A stretch of 64,000 nucleotides of DNA from Pogona vitticeps. Its lineage: Eukaryota > Chordata > Lepidosauria > Squamata > Agamidae. The stretch covers positions 86,464,001-86,528,000 of the forward strand of contig NC_135786.1 of the NCBI RefSeq assembly GCF_051106095.1. The letters are read 5' to 3'. Below the pieces are notes generated by a model. That model made no database searches. It saw only the letters and a program-made list of their open reading frames with translations, and had not been told where the DNA came from. Made by a program: the position numbers and the translations under genes. Shown piece by piece: positions 44,901 through 54,699 of this stretch (positions are counted from its first letter, which is position 1; every line of letters starts with the position of its first letter).

Positions 44901-45821
44901 GGTCTCTATGAGTTTCGAGTCCTGAGCTTTGGTCTCAGAAATGCACCAGCCACATTCCAAAGGCTGATGGACCAGACGTTGGCAGGGCTCAGTGACTTTA
45001 CAGTGGCCTACATTGACGACATAGGGATCTTCAGTAATACCTGGGAAGATCACCTGATACACCTGGAGTTAGTGCTGCAGAGGTTAAGTGCAGCAGGGCT
45101 AACAGTAAAGGCCAGCAAGTGTCAGCTGGGTAGCCCAGAAATAAAATACTTGGGTCATATGGTAGGGGGAGGAATGATAAAACCCCTGGAGGCCAAAATA
45201 GAAGCTGTTCGTGATTGGCCTAGACCCAACACCAAGAAAAAAGTCAAATCATTTCTTGGGTTGGTGGGCTACTACAGAAAGTTCATCCCGAGGTTTAGCG
45301 AGATTGCGGCTCCGCTGACCGATCTGACGAGGAAGACGGCTGATGACCGCATCCCGTGGACCAGCGACTGTGAGGCGGCGTTCCAGAGGTTGAAGGAGGC
45401 GTTAATCAACTATCCTGTCCTGCGTGCTCCAGACTTCGACCGGGAGTTCATCATCTACACCGATGCGTCTAATAGCGGGGTAGGAGCAGTTCTGTGCCAG
45501 GAGGATGGGAATGGTGACCAGCATCCAGTGTCCTACCTGAGTAGGAAACTTCAAAAAGGTGAGAGACATTTGGCAACCGTGGAGAAGGAGTGTTTGGCCA
45601 TAGTCTACGCGATCCAGAAGGCCAAGCCTTACATCTGGGGAAGACATTTTATTCTGTGTACTGACCATTCACCATTGCAATGGTTAAAGACAATGAAAAC
45701 CCACAATAGCAAACTTATGAGGTGGGCTTTAAACCTACAGGACTATGACTTTGAAGTGAAGGTGGTCAGAGGGTCAGTGAACTGTGTTGCTGACGCCTTA
45801 TCAAGAAGACCTGAAGAATGA
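41928..45821 (+). CDS. Gag-Pol of Gmr1-like element, copy A
   Basis: A 1,297-codon frame. Residues about 45-120 are a long Glu/Arg-rich coiled coil, then a Gag core (about 130-300, from KADLKKFPVYHKGDCPEVF). A CCHC zinc knuckle CYFCQGKGHLISEC is at about 366-379. A protease-type region lies at about 440-560. Integrase-derived sequence follows at about 600-810, including VNALKPYYRG near its end. Reverse transcriptase (SPWSSPIVLVDKPDGSIRFC near 910, YIDD near 1028) and RNase H (YTDASNSGVGAVLC near 1176) finish the frame. Gag and Pol share one frame. The ATG was chosen because copy B has the same start context and the coil begins shortly after. The copy is a fossil; no claim is made about activity. 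Confidence 0.9.
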   Translation: MPLTRSQMAEMSEVKDPQIDQGSEDEFGSVQGDSTGEQNPELRKLLIAQQHELRMRQFEMEEREREERLERERMEEREKQRQFELERERERMEREERMEREKIALEKERMAFELRKLELMNQNNNNNRDSEGGQLSKADLKKFPVYHKGDCPEVFFSLVERAFVDFSVRETEKMTIMRSLISGSLAEVYAEMPEELMKDFAEFKKLVFARHGINAEQLRQRFRSLTKKPEQTFTQVGAQLVRLLEKWLSQEGTETYEQLKDLIALEQFYSVLQGELKFQVRERKPRSVAAAAEIADFISQIRKPLGEGKSVGKPKETYSKYSQGPGKSQQGGGAHGEGKPSDMKLRPQILEGKPKQDERESKYTRKCYFCQGKGHLISECEKLKQLKGMVPQNSSGTKPKAVFCVQKEQGSVSLREPVAMATQSGTATAADQAEENGPLVEVKRCLLIKTDSQLFETAGVDVGILDRQYRGLRDTCSQVTLCHPEIIPREFIIPNESMKVAGIEGQVISLPVAEVPVNFQGWRGVWRLAISSTLPAAVLVGNDLAEHVKRVLVITRSQATTGTVQGGNDEPETEAEGSSEAVVETLTTDSRFGQEQKADATLQKCFEQVTDAQLTPETPVRFLEKKGILYRETLRNISKGGDGIRSQLVVPEKYRPMILQRGHSDMFAAHLGVKGPLDLIKQNWEQITQEDPQDVVTYIDTLMNDLKRNLELAAENLQAQKVRQKTWYDHKARERHFDPGEEVLWLRPCRENKLQLKWAGPYRVISKMSDLDYLIEQEENQARRVVHVNALKPYYRGEQRVLFAIKAAESEEAELPFWEGRGEVKYNPEEVKISPALTQDQQQELKMLLSKYQQVFSNKPGIVKGVMHRIHTGDAPPQAVSPYRVTGPYRDKVRKELDEMLRENIIVPSSSPWSSPIVLVDKPDGSIRFCVDYRKLNRVTTPDAYPMPRLDNLIETIGGCQFISSLDLVKGYWQLRIDPRDQEKTAFCSPFGLYEFRVLSFGLRNAPATFQRLMDQTLAGLSDFTVAYIDDIGIFSNTWEDHLIHLELVLQRLSAAGLTVKASKCQLGSPEIKYLGHMVGGGMIKPLEAKIEAVRDWPRPNTKKKVKSFLGLVGYYRKFIPRFSEIAAPLTDLTRKTADDRIPWTSDCEAAFQRLKEALINYPVLRAPDFDREFIIYTDASNSGVGAVLCQEDGNGDQHPVSYLSRKLQKGERHLATVEKECLAIVYAIQKAKPYIWGRHFILCTDHSPLQWLKTMKTHNSKLMRWALNLQDYDFEVKVVRGSVNCVADALSRRPEE

Positions 45822-46093
45822 AGACGGCGAAAGAAACATGGACTATGTGTATATAATGATGACAAAAGTTAAATGTACCTGGTTTTGAATTTGGTTTGTA
45901 TGAATAAAGGTAAATGGATGTATTGTATATGGTAAATGTTTAAATGCATAATTGCTATGGTTAACTTAGAGTGTAAGGATGAGTAAGTATTATATGGTAT
46001 GTATAACTGTTGTTGTGTATTTTATACAGGTTGTTTTTTTGGTGAAAAGCACGTTAGCTTTCCCCCTACAAAACAACTTATAAAGAGGGGAGG
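45822..46093 (+). other. 3' non-coding region and polypurine tract of copy A
   Basis: A short AT-rich region after the pol stop, ending in the purine tract AAAGAGGGGAGGT (about 46081-46093) directly before the 3' LTR. Confidence 0.8.
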
Positions 46094-46617
46094 TGTTACA
46101 TACAGCACTGATGTTACCTGTCTGTCATGGGTTTGGAGGGAAAGTTCCATCCTATGGGGAGTGGAAGGCGGGACATCAGGAGGAGGGGCTGTACTGTATA
46201 AATATGTGATGCGTGTGTGATGAGACGCTGAGAGACACTGGGTTGTGACGAAGCAGCAGCTGGGAAGAAGAAGCTGTTGTGGGAGTCTGTGTGTCAGACA
46301 GGGTACTACTGTGTGTCAGAGTACCAACCTGATAGGTTCAGGTGTCTGTTGGTTAGCCAGAACTGATAGGTTCAGGGTCTGTGCTTTAAGTTAAGGGTTC
46401 TGTGTGAACCAAACTGTATGCTTGTATGAGTGAGAATAAGCCACGTTACTTTATCTATTCACCTGATTGTTTATTTTTCCCTGTGTGTATTTAAAATAAA
46501 CTTTATTCTTTTTATTGTTTGAAAATCCATCCCTGGTCTGTGTGACTTCTTATAGGGAATGGTTGGTGGCAGCTTAGTAACTGTGTGATATATCCCAGTA
46601 GGTCTGGGTTTGTCACA
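46094..46617 (+). repeat. 3' LTR of copy A
   Basis: 524 bp, nearly identical to the 5' LTR. Its end abuts the second GACTC. Confidence 0.95.
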
Positions 46618-49600
46618 GACTCTAGTATCCATCCATTTGCAACAGGGACGAGATTGTTGTAACTCCAGGACTCTCTGCCCCAGAAATCTCCCAGAATCCT
46701 CCAGGCAGACTTCTAGGACCAGGAGAACATAAAGAAGAATGCAAAAAGGAGATCTTCCTACTGCTAATATCTGCTTCGCTATGTGTGCCTTGGCTGGAAA
46801 GCAGAAGGGAACAACCCTTCAGTCGCACTGCTTGCTCTGAGTTGCCTTACTGTTCCATGAGAGGGTAGTTTAGTGAGAAGTGCCCCGTATAAAATCCAAT
46901 TAGTAGCGAGTCTTAATTAATTAATATTCTCCCAAAGATTCTGCGTCTGTAGAGAAATAATGGACTTGTACCATATATTATGTGAAAACATGAAGAGAAA
47001 ACCCAGAAAACTCCCCAGAAACCAAGAAACAGTGTGCACACCAGCCAGTCAGAAAGATCTCATAAGGAACAGCTTCCAGAGGAATAGCCTTTTTGTCTGT
47101 TATAACAAGAACATCAAAGAGTCTTACAGCACCTTAGGACAAATCAGGAAAGGGCTGCATGTTCATGAAAACAATACAAATGCAGGAGGAGGCAATACCT
47201 TTAACCGACCATTAAAAATAGAAAACAAAACAAACAAACAAACAGCAAGCTTTCAAAGATTAATCCTCTTCTTCAAGGCTGTGCATCAAGTTCTTGTGGG
47301 TAGTTCCAAACTTACCTGCTGTTATTAATGTCCCAAATTCACACAGTTGATGATGCTGAGGCCAGGTTTGCTTCCCACATGGAGATAGTGCCAGGATACA
47401 AGTTCTTTCTCCTCAGCTAACAGTTTGGATTTTATGGGCCATCTCTTAAAACAGAAGACAATCAGTCTGCCCTGTCTCCCCCCACCCCCAAATCTTTCTT
47501 CCCCTTTTCTGCCTTTTTGAAACTCAAAGAATTTATTTTTGGCTAGGGGAAGGAAGGATGCCCAGGAGCATGGCCTGCCTCTAACAGAACTGGGACTAGG
47601 CAGTGGATGGGTTTTATTGGGCATCAGCTTTTGCTTACTAGCCCCCTTCGTGAAGGAGCCAACTGAAGTCCATGAAAGCAAATGCCAAATGAAAAAACTA
47701 TTTGCCTTTGTGGTGACACAATAACAATCCCAGGAGAGAACAACATTTCCAAGGAACAAAAGAGAGAAAAGCAATCATTCTCATATCATGCATAAATTTA
47801 AGGAGCTAAAAAAGCACGTAAATCCAAACATACTTTTTAAAAAGGGAGAAGTCGAACAACATTAGCCAAATGCCACCGACATATACTTGTGCTGGATATT
47901 GAAGGGAGAAGTATTGTAGACTCAACACTGTCATCACCCACTACAACAGCCAATTTTTCACTCAACAGGGCAAGCATCTGACAAGTTCCTATTTATTCAA
48001 AATGGGCAGCCCATGTTCCAAGCACAGGCAGGGGTGAGGGGGAGACCACAGGCCAAACTTTTGGGGTTCTGTCTCACCACAGAGATAAGTTGCCTATGCT
48101 TATAACAAAGCTGTACTGTCCCAGCTCTTTTTATTCTAGCCTAAAGACCAGGCATCCTGTCTGTATAAAAGGCTGGGATTTATTGGGCATAGAGAAACTG
48201 AAATGAATATTAACTGTATCCAAATCTAGTTGAGTACAGTGTGAATTATAAAGCTTGATGCTGCTGGACATTTTTCACACAAATTAAAGTTAATAGCTCC
48301 CTCTGTGTGGTATTTGTGAACCTCCTTGAATATTCTACATTTAAGCTAGTCACTGAGCTGGGTTCATAGGAAGAAGAGAGGATAAACTATGCATGAACCT
48401 TTGGAAGAAGAGAAACATAGATATATAGAGAGATCATGGGTTTCTTCAATCGGACAAGCAATAAAGGACCAAGGGACCCAGTTCCAGAGCATGGAAAGCT
48501 ACTTTTTAAAAGGAACTTGTTGTGTCACTCATTACTTCTCAACAACCAGATTGCCATTATAATTACTGTTGTTTGGACCACATAAGTACTGTGTTGCACT
48601 AATCAGGATTAACATATTGTAGCCTCTTTACTAGCAATAAAAAGATAAAAGGATGCTCCCTAATGGCTAATTCTAATATTGCATGTTAATATTTGCAAAA
48701 CAAAAACAAAGTATGCTTCCCTTCTGACTTAATATAGAGGAGAGAATGGCATAAAACCTTCTGTCAAAATGCCTCTTAAAATGTCTTTAAATGTCCCTTC
48801 AAAATAACCTTTGAAAGTAAGGATACATTGGTCATTAACCTGAAAAGTAACTACTTGTTGCATTCATTTTACAGCAACATTGTAACTACTCATTACACTA
48901 CGCTTCTTACAAAACAAAAGCCTTCATGTTAACATGTTACTTCCCTGATGGCTTCCAAGCTCTATTCAGACATTAGTCCCATTATTATGGCCAGCCAAGT
49001 TATGTTCTGAAATAAATCATCCATAGCAGATATGGATAGGGCAAACAAGTAGCAGCAGTACCATGGAACATGTGGCCCAAACAGCTGGCTTTGACAAAAG
49101 CTGGATAAAAATGGAAAACTTTTTGAGTTTCTCTGTCGATCCTATTCCTCCACCACTAGCACCTTATTCTGAAATACTTTTGAGTCCTTAAGCAGGCAAT
49201 CCTTGGCCGGAAGAAAAGCATTGCTTCTCCTCTCTCTGGTTTCCCACTTGGCCTTTCCTACATGGTTGGGTGGGTGCATCCAGTATGGGCATTACTTGAC
49301 TTCTCCCATGAATCCAGCTTGGAAGAAGGCAAACTAAAGGGTCCTGGCACTTGACCACAAGCCCCTGGTTTCTCTTCATCTGCTGCTGGTGTAGTTGCCC
49401 TGGACTATCTTCTTTTTCTGACTTTCCACTCAAGATATGGGACCTGCCAGTTTTAAACTAAAATCAGCTCTTCTCCTGAAGGTGACAGAAGTGACTTTAT
49501 TTATCATTTAGGAGTGAGGCTGAAGTCACTGGGAAATTGCTATGCTTCTCGCTAGGGCTTGGGAATTTCAAGGGAAGAGGACTAGGTTTCAAAGACTAGG

Positions 49601-49708
49601 CAGCCGTCTCCTCTCTATTCCCAAAATCTGCCAGGCCCCAGTGATTTATCATGTACCTGTGTTCCTTGCATTATTTCATTTTTTTTATGTCACTGTGAGG
49701 CCCCCAAA
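46618..49708. other. Unannotated spacer
   Basis: Host-like DNA. A region at about 48490-48920 has phrases such as 'AAGCTACTTTTTAAAAGGAA', 'GTCACTCATTACTT' and 'AAAGTAACTACTTGTTG' that suggest an old repeat related to 22840-23000. The frames at 46960-47328 and 47325-47774 have no known domain. Confidence 0.4.
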
Positions 49709-50320
49709 ATGGAGGCCTTAGTTGGAGTGCCGTCGCTCACGAAGAGAACCCTTCACACCCAAACATCCCCACCTCCGTCCCCAACGCGTCGGGAAGAGAA
49801 AGGCGTGGAGACCCCAGATTGGGACCAAGAGGTCGCCGAACCCCTTACCTTAAATAAGGGGGTAGATATGGGAGATTTGGAGGCGACTCTGAAAGGGTTA
49901 GCCCTTACCCCGGAACCCGGGGAATCTTTGGCGGGAAGACGGAGGGAGGAGATTGAGGCGGCAGTGGGAGATATAAGAGGGAAGCAGGTGGAGATACCGG
50001 GGGGATGGGAGTGGATCTGGATGGAGGATCCCTGGACCCACAAGTGGGAGCAGGTCCGAGTCCCCCATGAAGAGGCAGAAAAACACCGACAACTTGGGTT
50101 GAAGCCTCGTCCTTCTTATTGGGGCGAGACAGAGGCCAAGGAGTGGAGAAGGAAGCTCCGGGAAGAAAGGGAAGCTGTAGCCCGAGAGCTGGAAAGGAAA
50201 AAGCAATGGCATATAGCCGAATTGAGGAAGTTGGGGGGTTACCCGGCCCCTGGGGAGTTGAAGGAGGAGACGGGTCGTCCTGGGGTGAGTGGAGTGGGGA
50301 TGAAGAGACTTTACCGTTAA
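49709..50320 (+). CDS. Unidentified ORF family, plus-strand member (203 codons)
   Basis: I do not recognise this protein. It is a homologue of the minus-strand ORF at 39931-40584. A polar N-terminus carries LHTQTS (about 15-20). GVDMGDLEATL (about 51-61) and AVGDIRG (about 85-91) match GVDTRDLE and GIGDIKG in the other copy. The core is PGGWEWIWMEDPWT (about 97-110), then VPHEEAE (about 118-124), PSYWGETEAKEWRRKLREE (about 135-153) and a Lys/Glu-rich helix. Against the other copy, many core differences fall at third codon positions, which supports this frame over the longer antisense frame at 49905-50591. The ATG is in a reasonable place because homology starts at EAL.G. in both copies. No promoter or splice signal was identified. 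Confidence 0.55.
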   Translation: MEALVGVPSLTKRTLHTQTSPPPSPTRREEKGVETPDWDQEVAEPLTLNKGVDMGDLEATLKGLALTPEPGESLAGRRREEIEAAVGDIRGKQVEIPGGWEWIWMEDPWTHKWEQVRVPHEEAEKHRQLGLKPRPSYWGETEAKEWRRKLREEREAVARELERKKQWHIAELRKLGGYPAPGELKEETGRPGVSGVGMKRLYR

Positions 50321-50692
50321 TATCACTGGAAGAAGAATTGGACCCTGGGCAGGGAACTGTGCCGTTGTTAACAGGACCTTGTAACCCAGAGACGACAAAC
50401 CCCGTTAAAACCAAGTCATGTTTTACAAGAGTCCTTGAACCCCTTTTTGGGAGTGAACCCTGTTGGAGTTGATGTTGCAATAAATACTGAACCATTGGAT
50501 TTACCTCAACCGACTCGTCCTTTATTTGAAGAACCGACAGCCCCAAAAACTGAACCCTCACAGTCACCTTTCTCTCAATACAGGAACACACAACAACTTA
50601 GGGCTCAATCAAGTGGGCATTTGTCCTGCTGTTTGGTGCACTGTAGTGATAGATTGGGTCACTCTTTTTTCCCTAGTGATCAGTTAATGTGA
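50296..50692 (+). other. Downstream region of the unidentified family
   Basis: Other frames here contain DEETLPLI and an NPFL motif, in the same relative places as in the minus-strand copy at 39623-39964. Similarity to the other copy fades after about 50560. Open stretches are short. The relationship to the main ORF is unknown. Confidence 0.35.
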
Positions 50693-51036
50693 TCAATAGA
50701 ACAAACCAATCTGCTCCAGAGCACCCCTGCTGTCTCCTTTCTGGACACCTGTCAGGGGTTTTTACTTCTTTGTTGCACATAGGTGTGGGCAGGTTTTCTC
50801 TAATTTTGTCCATATCCAGCATGTGCAATCACCAGGAATGGACCAAGAAGCAAGCTTTAGCTGCCATGGTTCCTTCTGCTGTCAATTTCTGCAATTGTGA
50901 AGTGGCTTACAAAGTGAGCCACTTTAGGATATCAGCAAATTGAACATCCCCTACTCTTTGACAAAGGAGAAGGGGATATGTTTGGGTTTTTTTTTTACTA
51001 TGCTAGACCATTGCTGATGTGCTGCATCACTTAGAT
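50693..51036. other. Unannotated spacer
   Basis: The phrase 'AAGTGGCTTACAAAGTGAGCCACTTTAGGATATCAG' near 50900-50935 contains a short inverted repeat (GTGGCT / AGCCAC) and partly recurs near 51247-51265 ('AAGCCACTTCAGAATATCAG'). No gene recognised. Confidence 0.4.
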
Positions 51037-51172
51037 CAGTGGTTCTTAACCTTTGTTACTCAGATGCTTTTGAACTGCAACTCCCAGAAACCCCAGTCAG
51101 GACAGCTGGTGGTGAAGGATTCTGGGAGTTGCAGTCCAAAACTCCTGAGTAACCCAAGGTTAAGAACCAGTG
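51037..51172. mobile_element. Complete small hAT MITE with 8-bp target duplication
   Basis: 136 bp with terminal repeats CAGTGGTTCTTAACCT and, inverted, CACTGGTTCTTAACCT. The target duplication ACTTAGAT is perfect (51029-51036 and 51173-51180). The interior is itself palindromic ('GAACTGCAACTCCCAGAA' / 'TTCTGGGAGTTGCAGTCC'), so the whole element folds into a hairpin. Non-autonomous. Confidence 0.92.
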
Positions 51173-51180
51173 ACTTAGAT

Positions 51181-52482
51181 TACATTTTCTTTTCTTTGCC
51201 TTATCTGAAGTACTAATTGAGGAATTGCCCACAGCTTGAAGTATTAAGCCACTTCAGAATATCAGAAATTGACAACAGAAGGAGCCAAACTAAATAGAGT
51301 CATTTGAGGTTTGTATGCCATTTGGATGTGAGGATCACGCCAAATGGCATATGGCATCTCCACCTGACTTCAAGAGATCCTGTTTAGTCCACACCAACCC
51401 ACTACAAAAGAGCTAGAGCAGATGAGCTCTTAGAAAATATATAGAGTACAGATAAAGTCAAATTAAGCAATGACATAGTTAAAACAATGACTGAGTTAAT
51501 AGCGTAATATTTACTTAGGAATAAAGCAGGAAATCCTCATGGTCTTCCTCAGGCATTCATACACAAACACACATAAATATTTTGCCAGTGCTAGACAAAA
51601 GTCCACTACCTGTGACATCACAGGTGCCTACACCATTCTCAGGACTTGGGTTTCGGCCCTGACATCTCAGGGAACAGGAAACTGCTGAACTGGCAACCTT
51701 GTATAGAAGAGTTCCATCATGCTCACTTCTATCCACAGAATGCCACTTCTATATCATGTACAGTATACTAGAGTTGCAACATCTACTCCAAATGAATACT
51801 CTTTCATCTTTTTCATATTTGATGGACAAAATTGTATTAGTTCTGCCACTGGCATAAATCTCCATGACAAATGATGCAAGCTTATAAATTGGCATCAGAA
51901 TTTGATGTTGTACACCAAGTTCAGCAACTCACATAGGGCAGCAATTGCCTACACTAGCTTCTCAGCATGCAAAACTCTACCACCAAGATTTTGCCAATTG
52001 CATTATGCTGTCATAAAAACCCAATAGGGAATTAGCCATTCTGACACTTGTAGGTGAAAAAAAGAGTTCAGTACACAATATTGATAAATACAGCATAATA
52101 GAATAACCTTTCGCACATTAAAAGTAAAGTTAATATTGTAACAGAAGCAATACCAACCCAAAACTAATATGGCTTTTCTTGTAAAGGGGAAACATTGGTC
52201 TGTCTTAGTATTCCAACTTAAATTTTACTGTACTCAGAGAGGAAATAATTATATACTAGTAGATGCACCACCATTAAAAGTTCCAACATCTGCTGTCCAT
52301 ATCGTATTTTAATATTATTACTCTGTCTATATTGTATTTTATGGGATTACTCAGCACAAATAAAAAGTCATGATACTTGGCATGGGGGAAAACCTGATTT
52401 CCAACCTATCCCTCATATTGTTCTAATTTTATTACCATATTTTGGAACATTAAGTTACTGCTTTCTCACTCATACTAGACAT
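51181..52482. other. Unannotated spacer
   Basis: AT-rich DNA, nothing recognised beyond a partial echo near 51247-51265 of the 50915-50935 phrase. Confidence 0.4.
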
Positions 52483-52895
52483 ATGGCCGGAGTTGTCCAA
52501 TGTGGCCATGGACCTCCTTTTCACCAGCCCCCCACAGTGTCCAGAGCAAGCGCTTGTTTTCCCATCTCAGAGAGATACTCTGACCGTGCCACTCGTGTTT
52601 GGATCCCGTTTTTTGGAGAGACTGTCATTCATCAAGGTGAACGTTCCCTTCTTGGGCTTCCCCTCACTGAATCCAAAGAGGTAGGGTTCCAATGACAGTC
52701 TCTCCCTTAACACACCACCTGCCTGCCTGTGCCTGCCTCTCTGCCCACCCACCTGCATGCCTGCCCACCTGCCCACCCTCCAGTCCTCCTGAAAAAAGAG
52801 ACCTGCCTACTTGCCTGCCGGCCTGTAAATCTGACCCTCAGTCAGAAGTCCAGTTGCCAATTCCAGTCGCCTCCTTGGGCCAAGTTCCAACCAAG

Positions 52896-53222
52896 TTGTG
52901 TCTGCCTGCCTGCTGGGTCGCATCGGCCCAGTGGGCCAAGCTTAGTCCTCCTATCGTCTTCTTCCTGCCCGCTGGGTTAAGCCCCAGTGCACCAAGTTTA
53001 TATCAACGTTTGCCTGCCTGCCTGCTGGGCCACGTTGGTCCAGCAGGTCATTTTTGTTCCACCTCCTGCCTGCCCACTGAGTCAAGTCAGCTCAGCAGGC
53101 TAAGCTTAGTCCTCCTATCGTCTTCTTCCTGCCCACTGGGTTAAGCCCCAGCGCACCCAGTTTATATTAGCGTCTGCCTGCCAGCCAGCCTGCTGGGCCA
53201 TGTTGGACCAGCAGGCTGATGA
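52896..53222. repeat. Tandem array, ~164-bp unit, two copies
   Basis: AAGCTTAGTCCTCCTATCGT occurs at 52938 and again at 53102. The following 110 bp ('CCGCTGGGTTAAGCCCCAG', 'TTTATAT', 'GCCTGCCTGC', 'TGGGCCA.GTTGG.CCAGCAGG') also repeats. Confidence 0.85.
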
Positions 53223-53470
53223 TGGGGTGATGCGCAGACAGGCTTTGGGTGAGGCGGAGCCCAGCCGGCCCTCCTGGTACGGGTTAAACCAGATCAGATC
53301 AGCAATCTGAAGCCAGGCAATTTGGTGGTGGGGTGATGCGCAGAGAAGCTGTGGGTGGGGCCAGCCCTCCTGGCATGGGTTATACCCGATCAGCTCAGCA
53401 ATCTGAAGCCAGGTGATTTGGTGATTGGGTGACACACAGAAAGGCTTTGGGTGGGGCATGGGTTAAACCA
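53223..53470. repeat. Tandem array, ~95-110-bp unit, about 2.5 copies
   Basis: Units begin with GGGGTGATGCGCAGA near 53224 and 53331, with a diverged third near 53424. Each ends with 'CAGCAATCTGAAGCCAGG'. Confidence 0.8.
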
Positions 53471-53544
53471 GACCAGCATGGCCCTCTTGGCATGGGTTAA
53501 ACCAGACCAGCATGCCTGCTTCAGATAGACATCTCATCAAGCCA

Positions 53545-53702
53545 GGCACACCCAAACGTGCCAAGAGGGCCAGCCAGGCCTCTTGGCATTTAGCACACCC
53601 AAGGCCGGTCCTGGACTCCCGAACGTGGCAAGAGGGCCAGCCAACCCTCTTGGGACACCCAAGCCAGTGCCGGCATCCCAAACATGCTAAGAGGGCCAGC
53701 CT
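53545..53702. repeat. Tandem array, ~65-bp unit, about 2.5 copies
   Basis: Units share AAGAGGGCCAGCC (near 53562, 53631 and 53690) and 'CCTCTTGG' followed by 'CACCCAAG'. Confidence 0.75.
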
Positions 53703-54299
53703 GTCTCAGCCCCCCCCCCCCAAAAAAAACCTCTGAGGGCTATCTTTATCATATCCGGGTGGTCTCAGCAGCTAAGTTGCAATCCCCAGCTTTCTAGTTC
53801 TAAACAAGCATCTTTGTCGCCCCATCATCCCATTGCACAGCTTCAGATTGCAGAGCTGATCTGTTTCCAACAGCCCCGCAGATTAGCTGCTGTTAATAGC
53901 ACTAATTCTGTACATCTGATGGTGCTGCTGGTGCTGTTGGAAGTTGCAAGCAGAAGATATAGAACAATTAAGACGCGGACCACATGATTTCTGAATAGTT
54001 TTTATCCCAGACCTATAATTGCACTTAATAACGAGCTTAAAGACCACCAGTAGTGAATAGTTAGACAGTGTTACTTAGCCTGGGAGTATTTGGGCATTTT
54101 TGTGTGTGTGCATGTGGGTCAGGTCTCTTGGTGTCTGTGTGAATTCCGTTGTATGGGTATACTATGTATATACTTACAATTACAATACATTTATCTGCTT
54201 TGATTTGATTTGATTTGACCTCAGTCGCCTCCTGGGGGGAAAAACCTTTGCTTTGCAGGCAAATCTGATGTTGCTAAAGAAGACCAGAGTCTGTTCCGC

Positions 54300-54500
54300 T
54301 GCCTCTTGTCTCAGTGCCCCGATGGGGCCCAAAAGCCTGCTTTCCGGTTGCCAACTACCTCAGTGCCCAATGGGGCAAGACTTTGCTGCTGCCAACTACC
54401 TCAGTGCCAGATTGGGCCAAAAAAGCCTGTTTTCCTGCTGCCAACTTCCTCAGTGCCTGACAGAGCCAAAGAGTCTGCTGTGCTACCAAATACCTCCTTG
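54300..54500. repeat. Tandem array, ~57-bp unit, four copies
   Basis: Units share CTCAGTGCC, a GGGGC/GGGCC element and 'TGCTGCCAACTACC'. The copies are visibly diverged. Confidence 0.8.
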
Positions 54501-54699
54501 CCTCCAGTCCTCCTTAGGGAAAATTCTACTTCACTGGCAAATGCAATGTTGTTCTGAACTGAAGACAGACTCAATGCCTCATGCATGCCTCTGCCAAAGG
54601 GACCTCTCATTCTGCTAGGGCTAAATATAACTCCCTCAATGCCATGGGCTTCTGTGCCGTAAACTCTCCTGTTGGGGGACCCAGTCTGTGGGTGAATAA

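Larger units (their letters stand above)
40965..46617 (+). mobile_element. Ty3-type LTR retrotransposon, Gmr1-like, copy A
   Basis: A 5,653-bp element with two LTRs (40965-41489 and 46094-46617), starting TG and ending CA, flanked by a perfect 5-bp target duplication GACTC (40960-40964 and 46618-46622). The leader begins TTGATTGGTGTCCAGCGTGT, the likely primer-binding region. A purine tract AAAGAGGGGAGGT precedes the 3' LTR. One long gag-pol frame fills the middle. The parts are Gag, protease, integrase-derived region, reverse transcriptase and RNase H, in that order. Integrase before RT is the order of the Gmr1 group rather than the usual Ty3 order. The LTRs are nearly identical, so the insertion looks young. 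The element looks near whole, with about one break. Fossil. Confidence 0.92.

Noticed and set aside
49905-50591. 228-codon minus-strand frame, longer than the sense ORF
   Set aside because: Antisense to the unidentified family ORF. The pattern of third-position changes and the conserved Trp-rich core support the sense strand.
52692-53144. 150-codon Cys/Pro-rich frame
   Set aside because: It reads through CCTG-rich tandem repeats; not a credible protein.
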